This document shows positions 38,880-47,298 of a DNA stretch of 55,457 nucleotides, one piece after another (positions within the stretch are counted from its first letter, which is position 1; each line of letters begins with the position of its first letter). The translations under genes and the position numbers were made by a program. The DNA is from a bacterium. GTDB lineage: Bacteria; Patescibacteriota; Gracilibacteria; JAUYGZ01. The notes under the pieces are model-generated. The model made no database searches, was not told where the DNA came from, and saw nothing but the letters and a program-made list of their open reading frames with translations. The stretch spans positions 1 through 55,457 of the forward strand of contig JAUYGZ010000020.1 of the NCBI GenBank assembly GCA_030690415.1. Reading direction: 5' to 3'.

Positions 38880-40496
38880 TTATTCTTCATTTTCCTCACA
38901 ATCCTCTACTCCCCTCTCCCGATCGTCTTTGGAGCAGTGTTTGCGCAGGCCTTCAGCAGGACACTCAGTCGATGATGAACCGACGCACCAGGCAATCTCC
39001 TGGCTGAACCGGTTCTCAATTTGTGTCCCGAAATGGTACTGAATATCAAAAGCATGAAGGTCTTCCGGTTCATCTAAATAGAGGCGAATCGTATCACTTT
39101 TTCGGGCTGAATCAATGTCCGCCCGCACCTGGAGTGTGCGAGATCGTCCCGCTTCGATCAGGTAATCCGAAACCACGAAGTCGAGGCCCAAGCGGTTGAA
39201 TTCCGGTATGTAAGCCAGCTCGGTACTTCCTACCGTGAGCCGGAAATTGCTGAAGCCGCGATCATCCATCGTCCCCGCGTCGCGCAGCTTAATGCGCTTG
39301 ATAAGCACATCGTGCTCTCCCGCGGTGATTACAAATCGGCCGATGACCTGCCCCGTCTCTTCAATGAAAGGCATTTTCATTTTTGAATCCGTGTTGGCAA
39401 TGGTCACAACATCTGCCGGTCTGCTGGTGGTGAAGATGGGCTGCCCGGAAATAGTAAGACCTTCAGTCAGCTCTTCAGCCATATCGAAGCGGATGAAGTC
39501 CGGCCTGACCTGAAACTGGTATGAAAGATCCCCTCTTGCTTCCGCATCAAAGTCCACGTTCATCTCGATAAGCAAGGGCGAGGATGGAATGACGGTTTTA
39601 TTCAGCTCAGACCAGGTGACCAGTGAGTCTTCAACGTCGAATTGACCTTCCTGAATGGTCATTCCGTTGATCAGCAATCTTCCTTTGCTCAAGTCTCTTG
39701 TCTGACCGACTGAAGTTCGTTGAATACTGAGCTGCTTCAACACGCCTGGCTTCTGCACTTCGAGATAAAACTGAATGGCCGGAACATAAAGAGCTCCTTT
39801 CGCGACCAAGAGACGATCTGAAGAACTGCCGAATGGCCGGATGAGTGCTCCGACATTCCCGATCAATTGATCAGGAGAGGAGAATGATTCGAGCGAAGAA
39901 GGAAGCATGAGCTCCGCGAGGAAGGCGTCATATAACAACGTGTGATATCGGGCGTTGGCGATAGTCCTGAACAGGATTTCAGCCGCCTGTGAACGCGTCA
40001 TCAGATGGTGGGGCTGAACTGACGATTCCACCAGTCCTGTCTTGAGTGCGAAACTATAGGCTGAAGAATACCATGCGAATCCTTCACTGCCTGGCCATTT
40101 GAACACTCTCTCCAGTGTCACCAGGAGCTCCGCGAGGATAATGGGGTCAGATGGTCTCTCATGATGAATAATACCAGTTTGAAGAGCCCAGCAGTACTCT
40201 GGAGTAAACCAATCTTGAGGAAGATCCAGAGTACAGTCAGAAGGAGTCTCGATCGAATTTTTCTTCATCCAACGCCCCAACATGACCAGCCATTCGGCCC
40301 TGCTCACGAGGATTTCTGGCCCAAAGGTGCCAGTCTCTCCTCTCCCTTGAAGAACCCCTTCTTGCGTCAGGAACTCAACCGCCGGATGATTCGGATCTGA
40401 TTTCGTGACATCTGAAAAAGCAAATACAGATGCTGAGCTTAGGGATATGATACCCAGCACAAGTATTAGCCCTCTTATTATGGTCAATTTTTTCAT
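38880..40496 (-). CDS. Secreted S-layer-homology (SLH) protein
   Basis: 538 residues from the ATG at 40496 (the frame extends to a TTG at 40508). Signal peptide about 1-26 (MKKLTIIRGLILVLGIISL, then SASVFA). SLH-like repeats fill about 27-190: FSDV....HPAVEFLTQEGVL....F.P...VSRAEWLVML, then FTPEYCWALQTGII, then YSSAYSFALKTGLV with TRSQAAEILFR. The remaining 330 residues look beta-rich (QFQVRPDFIRFDMAEE) and may bind or display on the cell surface. SLH domains anchor proteins to cell-wall polymers. The next gene is the Ser/Thr kinase. Confidence 0.85.
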   Translation of the reverse strand: MKKLTIIRGLILVLGIISLSSASVFAFSDVTKSDPNHPAVEFLTQEGVLQGRGETGTFGPEILVSRAEWLVMLGRWMKKNSIETPSDCTLDLPQDWFTPEYCWALQTGIIHHERPSDPIILAELLVTLERVFKWPGSEGFAWYSSAYSFALKTGLVESSVQPHHLMTRSQAAEILFRTIANARYHTLLYDAFLAELMLPSSLESFSSPDQLIGNVGALIRPFGSSSDRLLVAKGALYVPAIQFYLEVQKPGVLKQLSIQRTSVGQTRDLSKGRLLINGMTIQEGQFDVEDSLVTWSELNKTVIPSSPLLIEMNVDFDAEARGDLSYQFQVRPDFIRFDMAEELTEGLTISGQPIFTTSRPADVVTIANTDSKMKMPFIEETGQVIGRFVITAGEHDVLIKRIKLRDAGTMDDRGFSNFRLTVGSTELAYIPEFNRLGLDFVVSDYLIEAGRSRTLQVRADIDSARKSDTIRLYLDEPEDLHAFDIQYHFGTQIENRFSQEIAWCVGSSSTECPAEGLRKHCSKDDRERGVEDCEENEE

Positions 40497-40519
40497 CACA
40501 GAAAACAAAACGAGCGCTT

Positions 40520-40549
40520 ATATTACCCCATTTTGCTTTATTTTTGCAA
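40520..40549 (-). promoter_or_regulatory. Promoter of the SLH-kinase unit
   Basis: Minus strand: -35 TTGCAA (40544-40549), 18-bp spacer, -10 TAATAT (40520-40525). Predicted leader about 17 nt. Confidence 0.6.
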
Positions 40550-40622
40550 GTTTTTGGCTTCCTGATCAGCACTCACATTCCGTCGTCCACTAATTGACAA
40601 CAGCTCATTTTTCTTTCATTTA

Positions 40623-40651
40623 TTGTTGGTATATGTTGTAATATTTATATT
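40623..40651 (+). promoter_or_regulatory. Promoter of the second ACT gene
   Basis: -35 TTGTTG (40623-40628), 17-bp spacer, -10 TATATT (40646-40651). Predicted start near 40658, leader about 12 nt to the ATG at 40670. Confidence 0.5.
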
Positions 40652-40669
40652 CGTTCTTTTCTCGTGCTT

Positions 40670-41167
40670 ATGAGTGCTCGTATTGTCACTGAAGTCTCCT
40701 GTTATATGAAAAAAGCTCCGGGGACCTTGGGCCTTCTCAGTGAAGAAGTGGCCAAAGCGGGGGTGAATATTCAGGGTATTCAGGTTTATGAAGGACAACT
40801 TCAGTCTCTGCTCATGCTCGTGGTGGACAAAATCGAGATCACGGAGGAGGTGCTTCGCAAGATGGGGACTGATCTCATAGCTCGTACCGACATCCTGGAG
40901 GTGGATTTTCCGAATCGGGTGGGAGGATTCGCCGGCGTCGCCAAAGTTCTGGGGAAAAATGACATCAATATCCTTTCGATCTACTTTTCAGGGACGCCTC
41001 ACTCCTCAGGAGATCAGGACTGGTGTCGTATTGGATACGTCAAAGTCGATGATGTGGAAAAGGCCCGGAGACTCCTCAATGAGGTTGAATCTGACCATCG
41101 TCACCAGAGAAGCCTGGACTCCTCTCATCCGGAAGAAAGTCGTGAAGAAACCCATCAAATAGGGTAG
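40670..41167 (+). CDS. Tandem ACT-domain protein (165 aa)
   Basis: 165 residues from the ATG at 40670 (a GTG two codons upstream is possible). Two ACT domains: about 3-70 (ARIVTEVSCYMKKAPGTLGLL) and 74-145 (ILEVDFPNRVGGFAGVAKVL). The C-terminal 25 residues are polar and His/Ser/Glu-rich. Paralogous to the protein at 35113 by its N-terminal R-I-V-T-E start. The flavin oxidoreductase gene begins 26 bp downstream, so the two form an operon; the ACT protein may sense a metabolite and influence it. Confidence 0.85.
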   Translation: MSARIVTEVSCYMKKAPGTLGLLSEEVAKAGVNIQGIQVYEGQLQSLLMLVVDKIEITEEVLRKMGTDLIARTDILEVDFPNRVGGFAGVAKVLGKNDINILSIYFSGTPHSSGDQDWCRIGYVKVDDVEKARRLLNEVESDHRHQRSLDSSHPEESREETHQIG

Positions 41168-41193
41168 GATAAGCATACATTTAAGCCTATCTC

Positions 41194-41904
41194 ATGTCTT
41201 CCTACCATCTTTCTCGCGTTCTTTCGAATGATCTTATCGGAGAAAGTGTTCGCCATCTCGTCATCTCTACTCCGGAACCCATACCCTATCAAGCCGGACA
41301 ATTTTTTCTTATGCGTCTCCGAGACACCGAAGGGAACTATGTGGAACGATCCTATTCCGTCGCCAACTTCGACGAGAATGGGGAGCTGCGGTTTGTCATC
41401 AGAATCGATTCAAAAGGTCACATGTCTCAGCTCATTAACGCGCTGATCCCCGGTGATCCGGTGGATATCAAAGGTCCTTTTGGTCACTTTGGCTACCAGT
41501 CCCTTCCTGAGCTTCCCCAGAAACTGGTGCTGATCGCCGGTGGCGTCGGCATCTCACCTTTCTACAGCATGGCTCAGCACAGCTTTTTGAAGCAGGAGTC
41601 CTTCCCGATACAGCTGTTTTACGGATTTCGTAGGCCTGATGACTACTTGTTTCGGACTGAACTGGAAGGCTTTGCTGAAGCCCCTCGCTTGCAGATTTTT
41701 CCTGCCATCAGCGAAGAGGGTGAGTATCCCGACTGGAATGGGAAAAGAGGATATATCGGAGACTGTCTCGACGGCGATATATTCCCTCCTGAGCCCGGAA
41801 CCCACTGCTATATTTGCGGGCCTCCTGTCATGGTGAAAGCGACCCGAGATAAACTCTTTGAGCTGGGTTTTGACCGGCATCATATCCACGTGGAGGCCTG
41901 GTGA
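41194..41904 (+). CDS. FAD/NAD(P)-binding ferredoxin reductase-like oxidoreductase
   Basis: 236 residues. FAD domain (1-100) with the R52-S-Y-S-V motif that binds flavin, then an NAD(P) domain with GGVGISPF (116-123) and CGPPVMV (208-214), and a C-terminal HVEAW. It resembles the flavin subunits of phenol hydroxylase or dihydroorotate dehydrogenase electron-transfer proteins, but lacks a 2Fe-2S domain. The ferredoxin at 31.8 kb could be its partner (inference). Confidence 0.9.
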   Translation: MSSYHLSRVLSNDLIGESVRHLVISTPEPIPYQAGQFFLMRLRDTEGNYVERSYSVANFDENGELRFVIRIDSKGHMSQLINALIPGDPVDIKGPFGHFGYQSLPELPQKLVLIAGGVGISPFYSMAQHSFLKQESFPIQLFYGFRRPDDYLFRTELEGFAEAPRLQIFPAISEEGEYPDWNGKRGYIGDCLDGDIFPPEPGTHCYICGPPVMVKATRDKLFELGFDRHHIHVEAW

Positions 41905-41932
41905 TCTGATGCATTCAGTGTTTGGAATCGCA

Positions 41933-43168
41933 TCAATCGCACAAATCCTTCTCCCCTACCCTGTTCATTTTTTGGAGAGCCTCATCCTGACCTGCAGCTT
42001 CGGTGAGAAAAGCGACATTTTTTTTCGTGAAAAATCCTTGGAAGCCATTGTATCGCTGAACGTACTCGGTAATCAGGAGAGAATAGTTGGAGGTGCGGGA
42101 AAAGATTTGTTTCAATCCTTCTTCGGCGGAACCGATCACCTTCAGAAGAAATTCCATCCCCTGATCTTTCAAGGTGTCGACAACGATATCAATGTTGTCA
42201 TGCGTTTGTCCCTCGGCATTGTCAGCTACACCGTAGGCTATATGATGCATTCGCTTGCCGTAATGCAGCACAAAAGATTCTGTAGGAGATGGCAACTGAA
42301 CGATATGGTCGAGATAATGAGGCGTGTTAGCAGCGGTAAAAACTCTTGCGGGAGAAACTGATTCGTCCAAATTGAGGCTATTTCTCGTCACATTCGTGGA
42401 AGAATTTTGATCGGCAATATCGTAAGAACCCCAATAGTAGTATGAAGTAAGCTTTAGGTGTTCGAGGATAGCGTGCTCCCGATCCTGATGGAGTACCCTG
42501 GTCGCAAGGTGATCGATCGGTTTGATCAGAGAGTCAATGCCCAGCTCACTCTGCTTCTTCTTGATTTCATCAAACCGTACCAGAACGCCTTCTGGCTCAT
42601 TAAGCTCAGGGAACTGTTCAAGATAGTACTGGCGCTCCTTCCCTTGGTACTGAATGTAGGCAACTGTATTCCAAGTATACTGTGAAGGACTGGTGCGGCA
42701 GAAACGAATCCTGGAATGTGCCGAAACACTGTCAGGGTCGAATTCGACCCCTGATTTCTCCAGGATTTGTGTGACCTTTTCGAAATCTGTCACCCGGTAA
42801 ACCTCCCCGATGTATCGGGTATTGGGCTTTTTCATGGAAACCGGAGACAAGCTATTCATCGCTCGAACCGGGGATTTTTCCGGGTTTTTTCGGCTCCGAA
42901 TAATAAAGCCTGGAGACAGTTGATCGATCTCCAAAAGAGAATATCGGAACTGTTCGTTTTCGTAGCTCTTGCGAAATCGATACGGTGTCATCAAAGAAAG
43001 CTCTTCGATATAGGTGTGTCGGTCCTCTTCGCCGACCTCCACCGTGAAGGAATGCATTTCTCGAATCATTTCGTGTAGCCCAACCCCTTCTCTCCAGGTA
43101 TATATTTTTCCAAGATACTCTTCGAAAAAATCAGAATTGCTGATATCGCCGAAGCGTTCGTAATTCAT
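41933..43168 (-). CDS. VOC-superfamily protein with HPPD-like metal triad
   Basis: 411 residues. The C-terminal half follows the 4-hydroxyphenylpyruvate dioxygenase pattern: H220 in PIDHLATRV, H309 in MHHIAYGV, and E368 in LLITEYVQR, the spacing of the two-His-one-Glu iron site, with GFQGFF after it as in HPPD (GFG-NF). The N-terminal 210 residues may be a divergent VOC half. It could be an iron dioxygenase or other VOC enzyme. The substrate is not predictable; aromatic degradation is unusual in this type of organism. Single gene, followed by the FAD oxidoreductase on the opposite strand. Confidence 0.65.
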   Translation of the reverse strand: MNYERFGDISNSDFFEEYLGKIYTWREGVGLHEMIREMHSFTVEVGEEDRHTYIEELSLMTPYRFRKSYENEQFRYSLLEIDQLSPGFIIRSRKNPEKSPVRAMNSLSPVSMKKPNTRYIGEVYRVTDFEKVTQILEKSGVEFDPDSVSAHSRIRFCRTSPSQYTWNTVAYIQYQGKERQYYLEQFPELNEPEGVLVRFDEIKKKQSELGIDSLIKPIDHLATRVLHQDREHAILEHLKLTSYYYWGSYDIADQNSSTNVTRNSLNLDESVSPARVFTAANTPHYLDHIVQLPSPTESFVLHYGKRMHHIAYGVADNAEGQTHDNIDIVVDTLKDQGMEFLLKVIGSAEEGLKQIFSRTSNYSLLITEYVQRYNGFQGFFTKKNVAFLTEAAGQDEALQKMNRVGEKDLCD

Positions 43169-43181
43169 ACAGAAAGATGAT

Positions 43182-43263
43182 AAGGACTATTATGACGATA
43201 AGGATGATAAGGAAGGAAGTCCTCCTATTCAATACTCAGATCCTTATCGTCTTTATAGTCCTT
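43182..43263. repeat. Long imperfect inverted repeat between VOC gene and rpoC
   Basis: Arms 43182-43205 and 43240-43263 match at 22 of 24 positions, built from GATAAGGAC/GTCCTTATC words also found in the purL leader. It may be a transcription terminator for rpoC or simply a repeat. Confidence 0.7.
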
Positions 43264-43283
43264 ATTGTCCTCATAGTCCTACT

Positions 43284-46200
43284 CTACGCTTTTGCCATTT
43301 CTTCCTGTCGGGCAATCTCTTCTTCTGTTCTCACTCGTTTTGGCCGAACAATCTCCGGAACATCGTAAAAGTTGTCCTCCAAACCCATCTTCTTTCGATA
43401 GATGTGTCCTGCGTTAATCAGACGTCCCAGAATCACGTTCTCTTTCAGTCCGTCCAGCCGGTCAATTCGTTTCGTGACGGCTGCGTCGACCAGTACTCGT
43501 ATTGTCTCCTGGAATGACGCCGCGCTGAGCCAGGAATCAGTATGAAAGGCGATGCGAGTCAGACCCAGAAGTATGCGTTCTCCGAAAGCCTGATGCTTCT
43601 TGGCTTTGCTCATCGTTTCGTTCACCCGCTTGAAGCGCATGTTGTCGACGATCTGACCAGGGAGAAATTCTGTTTCTCCCGGCTCAATAATGCGCACCTT
43701 CGAAAACATCTGCTTGATGATGATCTCAATATGCTTGTCATTGATGGATTGTCCCTGGGAAGCATAGATGGTCTGCACCTCCTTCATGATATAGGCCTGA
43801 GTGGTCGGAATATCCGTCTTGAGCATGTATTCGTGGAGGTCGTAGTGTCCATTGGTAAGTGCTTGTCCTTTTTTCACTTCCTGATTGTTTTCCACAATCA
43901 GGTAATCCTTGTCTGTGAGTTTGTAGGAAATTTCACGGCGCTCTTTGTGGCGAAGGAGCACGCGATCCTTTCCTGCTTCAACAACGGTTCCGGTGACCTT
44001 TGACTTCATAGTATTGTTGTAAACTTCTGATCGAGCAATCACTTGTTTTTCTCTGATATCATCTCCTTTCTTGATCTCAATGATGAATCCTGAGGGGATT
44101 AAAATTTCTTCGGTCGACTGTTCTTTTTCACTCACCATGAGCTCCATGGTCCCCTTCGTTCGCTTGATGTGAACGACTCCGTTGATATCACATAAGATAG
44201 CGGCAGACTTGGGGGGTCGAGCCTCAAGCAACTCTTCTACTCGAGGAAGACCCTGGGTAATGTCAGACCCTTCAGCAACTCCTCCCATGTGGAAGGTTCT
44301 CATGGTCAGCTGGGTACCCGGCTCTCCGATACTTTGTGCCGCGATAATTCCAGCGGCCAGACCGAAATCAACTGGTTTGTTGTTCCCCAGATCCAGTCCA
44401 TAGCACTTCTGACAAATCCCTGTTTCTGTCTTGCAGGTCATCAGTGAGCGAACCGCAACTTCGTTGATCTTGTTCTCCAGGATGAGGTTGACCTCCTCGT
44501 GACCCAGGATGGTCTGGTCTTTGAGGAGTTCTTTTCCCTTGCTGTCCTTCACGGAAGCAGCCAAAGTCCGTCCATAGAGACTTGTCTTAAACTCAAATCC
44601 CATTCGAACACTTTCAGCTCCGTTAAGGATGAACTGATGATCCTGCCCACAATCTTCTTCTCGAACAATAACGTCCTGAACAGCGTCAACCAGTCTTCTC
44701 GTGAGGTATCCCGCCTCCGCGGTCTTGAGAGCGGTATCAGATTTTCCTTTTCGTCCTCCGTGTGTCGCGATGAAATACTCCAGGATACTAAATCCATCCT
44801 TGAGGTTGGAAAGGATTGGAAGCTCTATGGTTTTACCGGATGGATTGGCTACGAGCCCCTTCATTCCACACAGCTGTGTGATTTGTCCCCAGTTACCACG
44901 GGCACCTGAATCGATCTGGTAATACAAATCATTTTCATTGTGATTTTTGAAGTTCTCAATCAACTTCTTCATCACATCATTCTTCGCATTGGTCCACACC
45001 CTAAGATTGTGCTGGTACCGTTCGTCAGCGGTAATGAAACCTCTCCAGTAATAATCATTAATTTTTTTGACCACTTCAGATGCCTCTTCGATGATTTTGT
45101 ACTTGGCATCGGGAACAATCATATCAGAAGAGCTCACCGTCAAACCGGACTTCGTGGCGTACTTGAATCCAACATCCTTGATGTAGTCTGAAAGCAATGC
45201 CGTCTCCTCAGGCCCGATGTCGTTATAACATTCTGAAATGATGTCCTTCAGCTGATTCTTCTTGAAACAGTAGTTTTTGAAGGGAAGTCGAACCCGTTCG
45301 GTGACCTGTTCATGGAAGATCAGTCTCCCGACGGTGGTCTCCACCATTTCAATACCGCTTCCAATATCCATGCGGACCTTGATCTTTGCCTGGAGATGAA
45401 CCCCTCCAAGATCGTAATCCATGAACACTTCTTCCCGATTGGCATATACTTTTCCTTCTCCCTTCTTGCCGTCGATCATTCGGGTCAGGAAGTAGCAACC
45501 CAGCACCATGTCCTGAGTCGCGTTGGTGATCGGTTCGCCCGCGGATGGCTTGAGCAGGTTCCGAGAAGAGAGCATCAGCTCTTTGGATTCTTTTTGAGCT
45601 AGTCTGGAAAGTGGTACATGAACCGCCATCTGGTCTCCGTCAAAGTCAGCATTGAATGCCACACAAACCAGCGGGTGTATCTGGATCGCTTTCCCTTCGA
45701 TGAGGACGGGCTGGAAAGCCTGGATACTCAGACGGTGAAGCGTTGGAGCACGGTTGAGAAAGACGTAGTGGTCTTTCGTAATGCGTTCGAGAATATCCCA
45801 AACTTCCTTTCTTCCGGAAGCGATGACACGCTCCGCGTTTTTGACATTGTGAGCCATCCCCTCTTCGATCAGGTCTCCAATCACAAAAGGCTTGAAGAGC
45901 TTCAGGGCCATTTCCTTGGGAATACCACACTGGTGGAGCTTGAGCTGTGGTCCGACCACGATCACACTTCGTCCGGAGTAATCCACACGCTTTCCAAGGA
46001 GATTTTGTCTGAAACGTCCTTGTTTTCCCTTCAGCATATCAGAGAGTGATCGGAGCTTGCGCTTGTCATTGGTCGTGAAAGCCGCCTTCCCAGATCGGAC
46101 GGAGTTATTGAGCAGGGTATCAACTGCTTCCTGAAGCATTCTTTTTTCATTACGGCAGATGACCTCCGGAGCACCCAGACGAATAAGTTTTTTGAGACGG

Positions 46201-47222
46201 TTGTTTCGGTTGATCACTCGTCGGTAGAGGTCATTCAGATCGCTCGCTGCATACCGTCCTCCATCGAGCTGAACCATCGGTCTCAGATCAGGCGGAATTA
46301 CTGGCAAAGCCGTCAGGATCATCCAGGCTGGGCCAATATTATTATTGAGGAGTGAGGTTGCCAGCTTGATGCGCTTAAAGATTTTTTTCTGCTTCATTTC
46401 CGTTGTGTTCATGAGCTCTTCTTCTCGCCTGACGATAAATTCTTTGAGATCAATATTTTCGATAATTTCACGAATGGCCTCCGCGCCGATACCTGCTGTG
46501 AAAACCTGACCAAACTTCATAGAAAGCTCCCGGTACTCCATCTCAGAGATGACCCGGTTGGGGTGAATCATCTTGAGCTCGTTCTTGGCACGATCAAAGG
46601 AATCGGCCAGTTCATCGAGCTGAGTCACTCCCGCTTCTTCTGCCTTGAGAATTTCTTCGTCAAGATTTTTTGATTCCTTCATCTCTGATCTGAGATGCCT
46701 GATGCGTTCTTTGAGGGCTTCTTTTGATTTCTTAGTGTAGGTCTGATACTCCTCTTCAAGCTGTTTTGCCACAGCCTTCTTACCCTCCTCGTCTACAGTC
46801 TTGATGATGTAGGCGGCAAAGTAGACGACCTGCTCCAGACTCTTGATGGGGAGATTGAGTAACAGTCCGATCCGACTTGGTGTGCTACGGAGGAACCAAA
46901 TGTGCGCGATAGGCACGGCTAGCTCGATATGAGCCATTCTTTCCCGTCGCACGGAATTTCGGGTGACCTCAACTCCACATTTTTCACAGATTACTCCCTT
47001 GTAAATAATTTTCTTGTACTTGCCACAGTAGCATTCCCAATTCTTGGTTGGTCCGAAAATACGCTCGCAGAAGAGTCCATCGCGTTCGGGTTTTTGGGTC
47101 CGATAGTTGATCGTCTCCGGCTTGGTCACTTCGCCATGAGACCAATTGTGGATCTGATCTGGTGACGCGATCGCAAGAGAGATCGAATCAAATGACTTTT
47201 GAGGTCGCTTCTTGTCGTGCAT
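43284..47222 (-). CDS. rpoC: RNA polymerase beta' subunit
   Basis: 1,312 residues. N-terminal zinc site C64/C66/C79/C82, the clamp and rudder regions, and the catalytic Mg motif N-A-D526-F-D528-G-D530-Q. The bridge helix region and the C-terminal domain with the lid-like QSIGEPGTQLTMRTFHMGG are present. Complete by length. It follows rpoB by 76 bp; the gap holds a 13-bp inverted repeat. No Shine-Dalgarno site. Confidence 0.99.
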   Translation of the reverse strand: MHDKKRPQKSFDSISLAIASPDQIHNWSHGEVTKPETINYRTQKPERDGLFCERIFGPTKNWECYCGKYKKIIYKGVICEKCGVEVTRNSVRRERMAHIELAVPIAHIWFLRSTPSRIGLLLNLPIKSLEQVVYFAAYIIKTVDEEGKKAVAKQLEEEYQTYTKKSKEALKERIRHLRSEMKESKNLDEEILKAEEAGVTQLDELADSFDRAKNELKMIHPNRVISEMEYRELSMKFGQVFTAGIGAEAIREIIENIDLKEFIVRREEELMNTTEMKQKKIFKRIKLATSLLNNNIGPAWMILTALPVIPPDLRPMVQLDGGRYAASDLNDLYRRVINRNNRLKKLIRLGAPEVICRNEKRMLQEAVDTLLNNSVRSGKAAFTTNDKRKLRSLSDMLKGKQGRFRQNLLGKRVDYSGRSVIVVGPQLKLHQCGIPKEMALKLFKPFVIGDLIEEGMAHNVKNAERVIASGRKEVWDILERITKDHYVFLNRAPTLHRLSIQAFQPVLIEGKAIQIHPLVCVAFNADFDGDQMAVHVPLSRLAQKESKELMLSSRNLLKPSAGEPITNATQDMVLGCYFLTRMIDGKKGEGKVYANREEVFMDYDLGGVHLQAKIKVRMDIGSGIEMVETTVGRLIFHEQVTERVRLPFKNYCFKKNQLKDIISECYNDIGPEETALLSDYIKDVGFKYATKSGLTVSSSDMIVPDAKYKIIEEASEVVKKINDYYWRGFITADERYQHNLRVWTNAKNDVMKKLIENFKNHNENDLYYQIDSGARGNWGQITQLCGMKGLVANPSGKTIELPILSNLKDGFSILEYFIATHGGRKGKSDTALKTAEAGYLTRRLVDAVQDVIVREEDCGQDHQFILNGAESVRMGFEFKTSLYGRTLAASVKDSKGKELLKDQTILGHEEVNLILENKINEVAVRSLMTCKTETGICQKCYGLDLGNNKPVDFGLAAGIIAAQSIGEPGTQLTMRTFHMGGVAEGSDITQGLPRVEELLEARPPKSAAILCDINGVVHIKRTKGTMELMVSEKEQSTEEILIPSGFIIEIKKGDDIREKQVIARSEVYNNTMKSKVTGTVVEAGKDRVLLRHKERREISYKLTDKDYLIVENNQEVKKGQALTNGHYDLHEYMLKTDIPTTQAYIMKEVQTIYASQGQSINDKHIEIIIKQMFSKVRIIEPGETEFLPGQIVDNMRFKRVNETMSKAKKHQAFGERILLGLTRIAFHTDSWLSAASFQETIRVLVDAAVTKRIDRLDGLKENVILGRLINAGHIYRKKMGLEDNFYDVPEIVRPKRVRTEEEIARQEEMAKA

Positions 47223-47240
47223 AGCGGAGAATTAAAGATG

Positions 47241-47293
47241 AAAAATTCAAAATGGGAAAGGCTCTTCATTTTTATTTTTTATTTTGAATTTTT
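47241..47293 (-). promoter_or_regulatory. Inverted repeat in the rpoB-rpoC gap
   Basis: AAAAATTCAAAAT (47241-47253) and ATTTTGAATTTTT (47281-47293), perfect 13-bp arms with a 27-nt loop. A processing, attenuation or DNA repeat role is possible; A/T-rich, so it would be a weak RNA hairpin. Confidence 0.5.
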
Positions 47294-47298
47294 AATTC

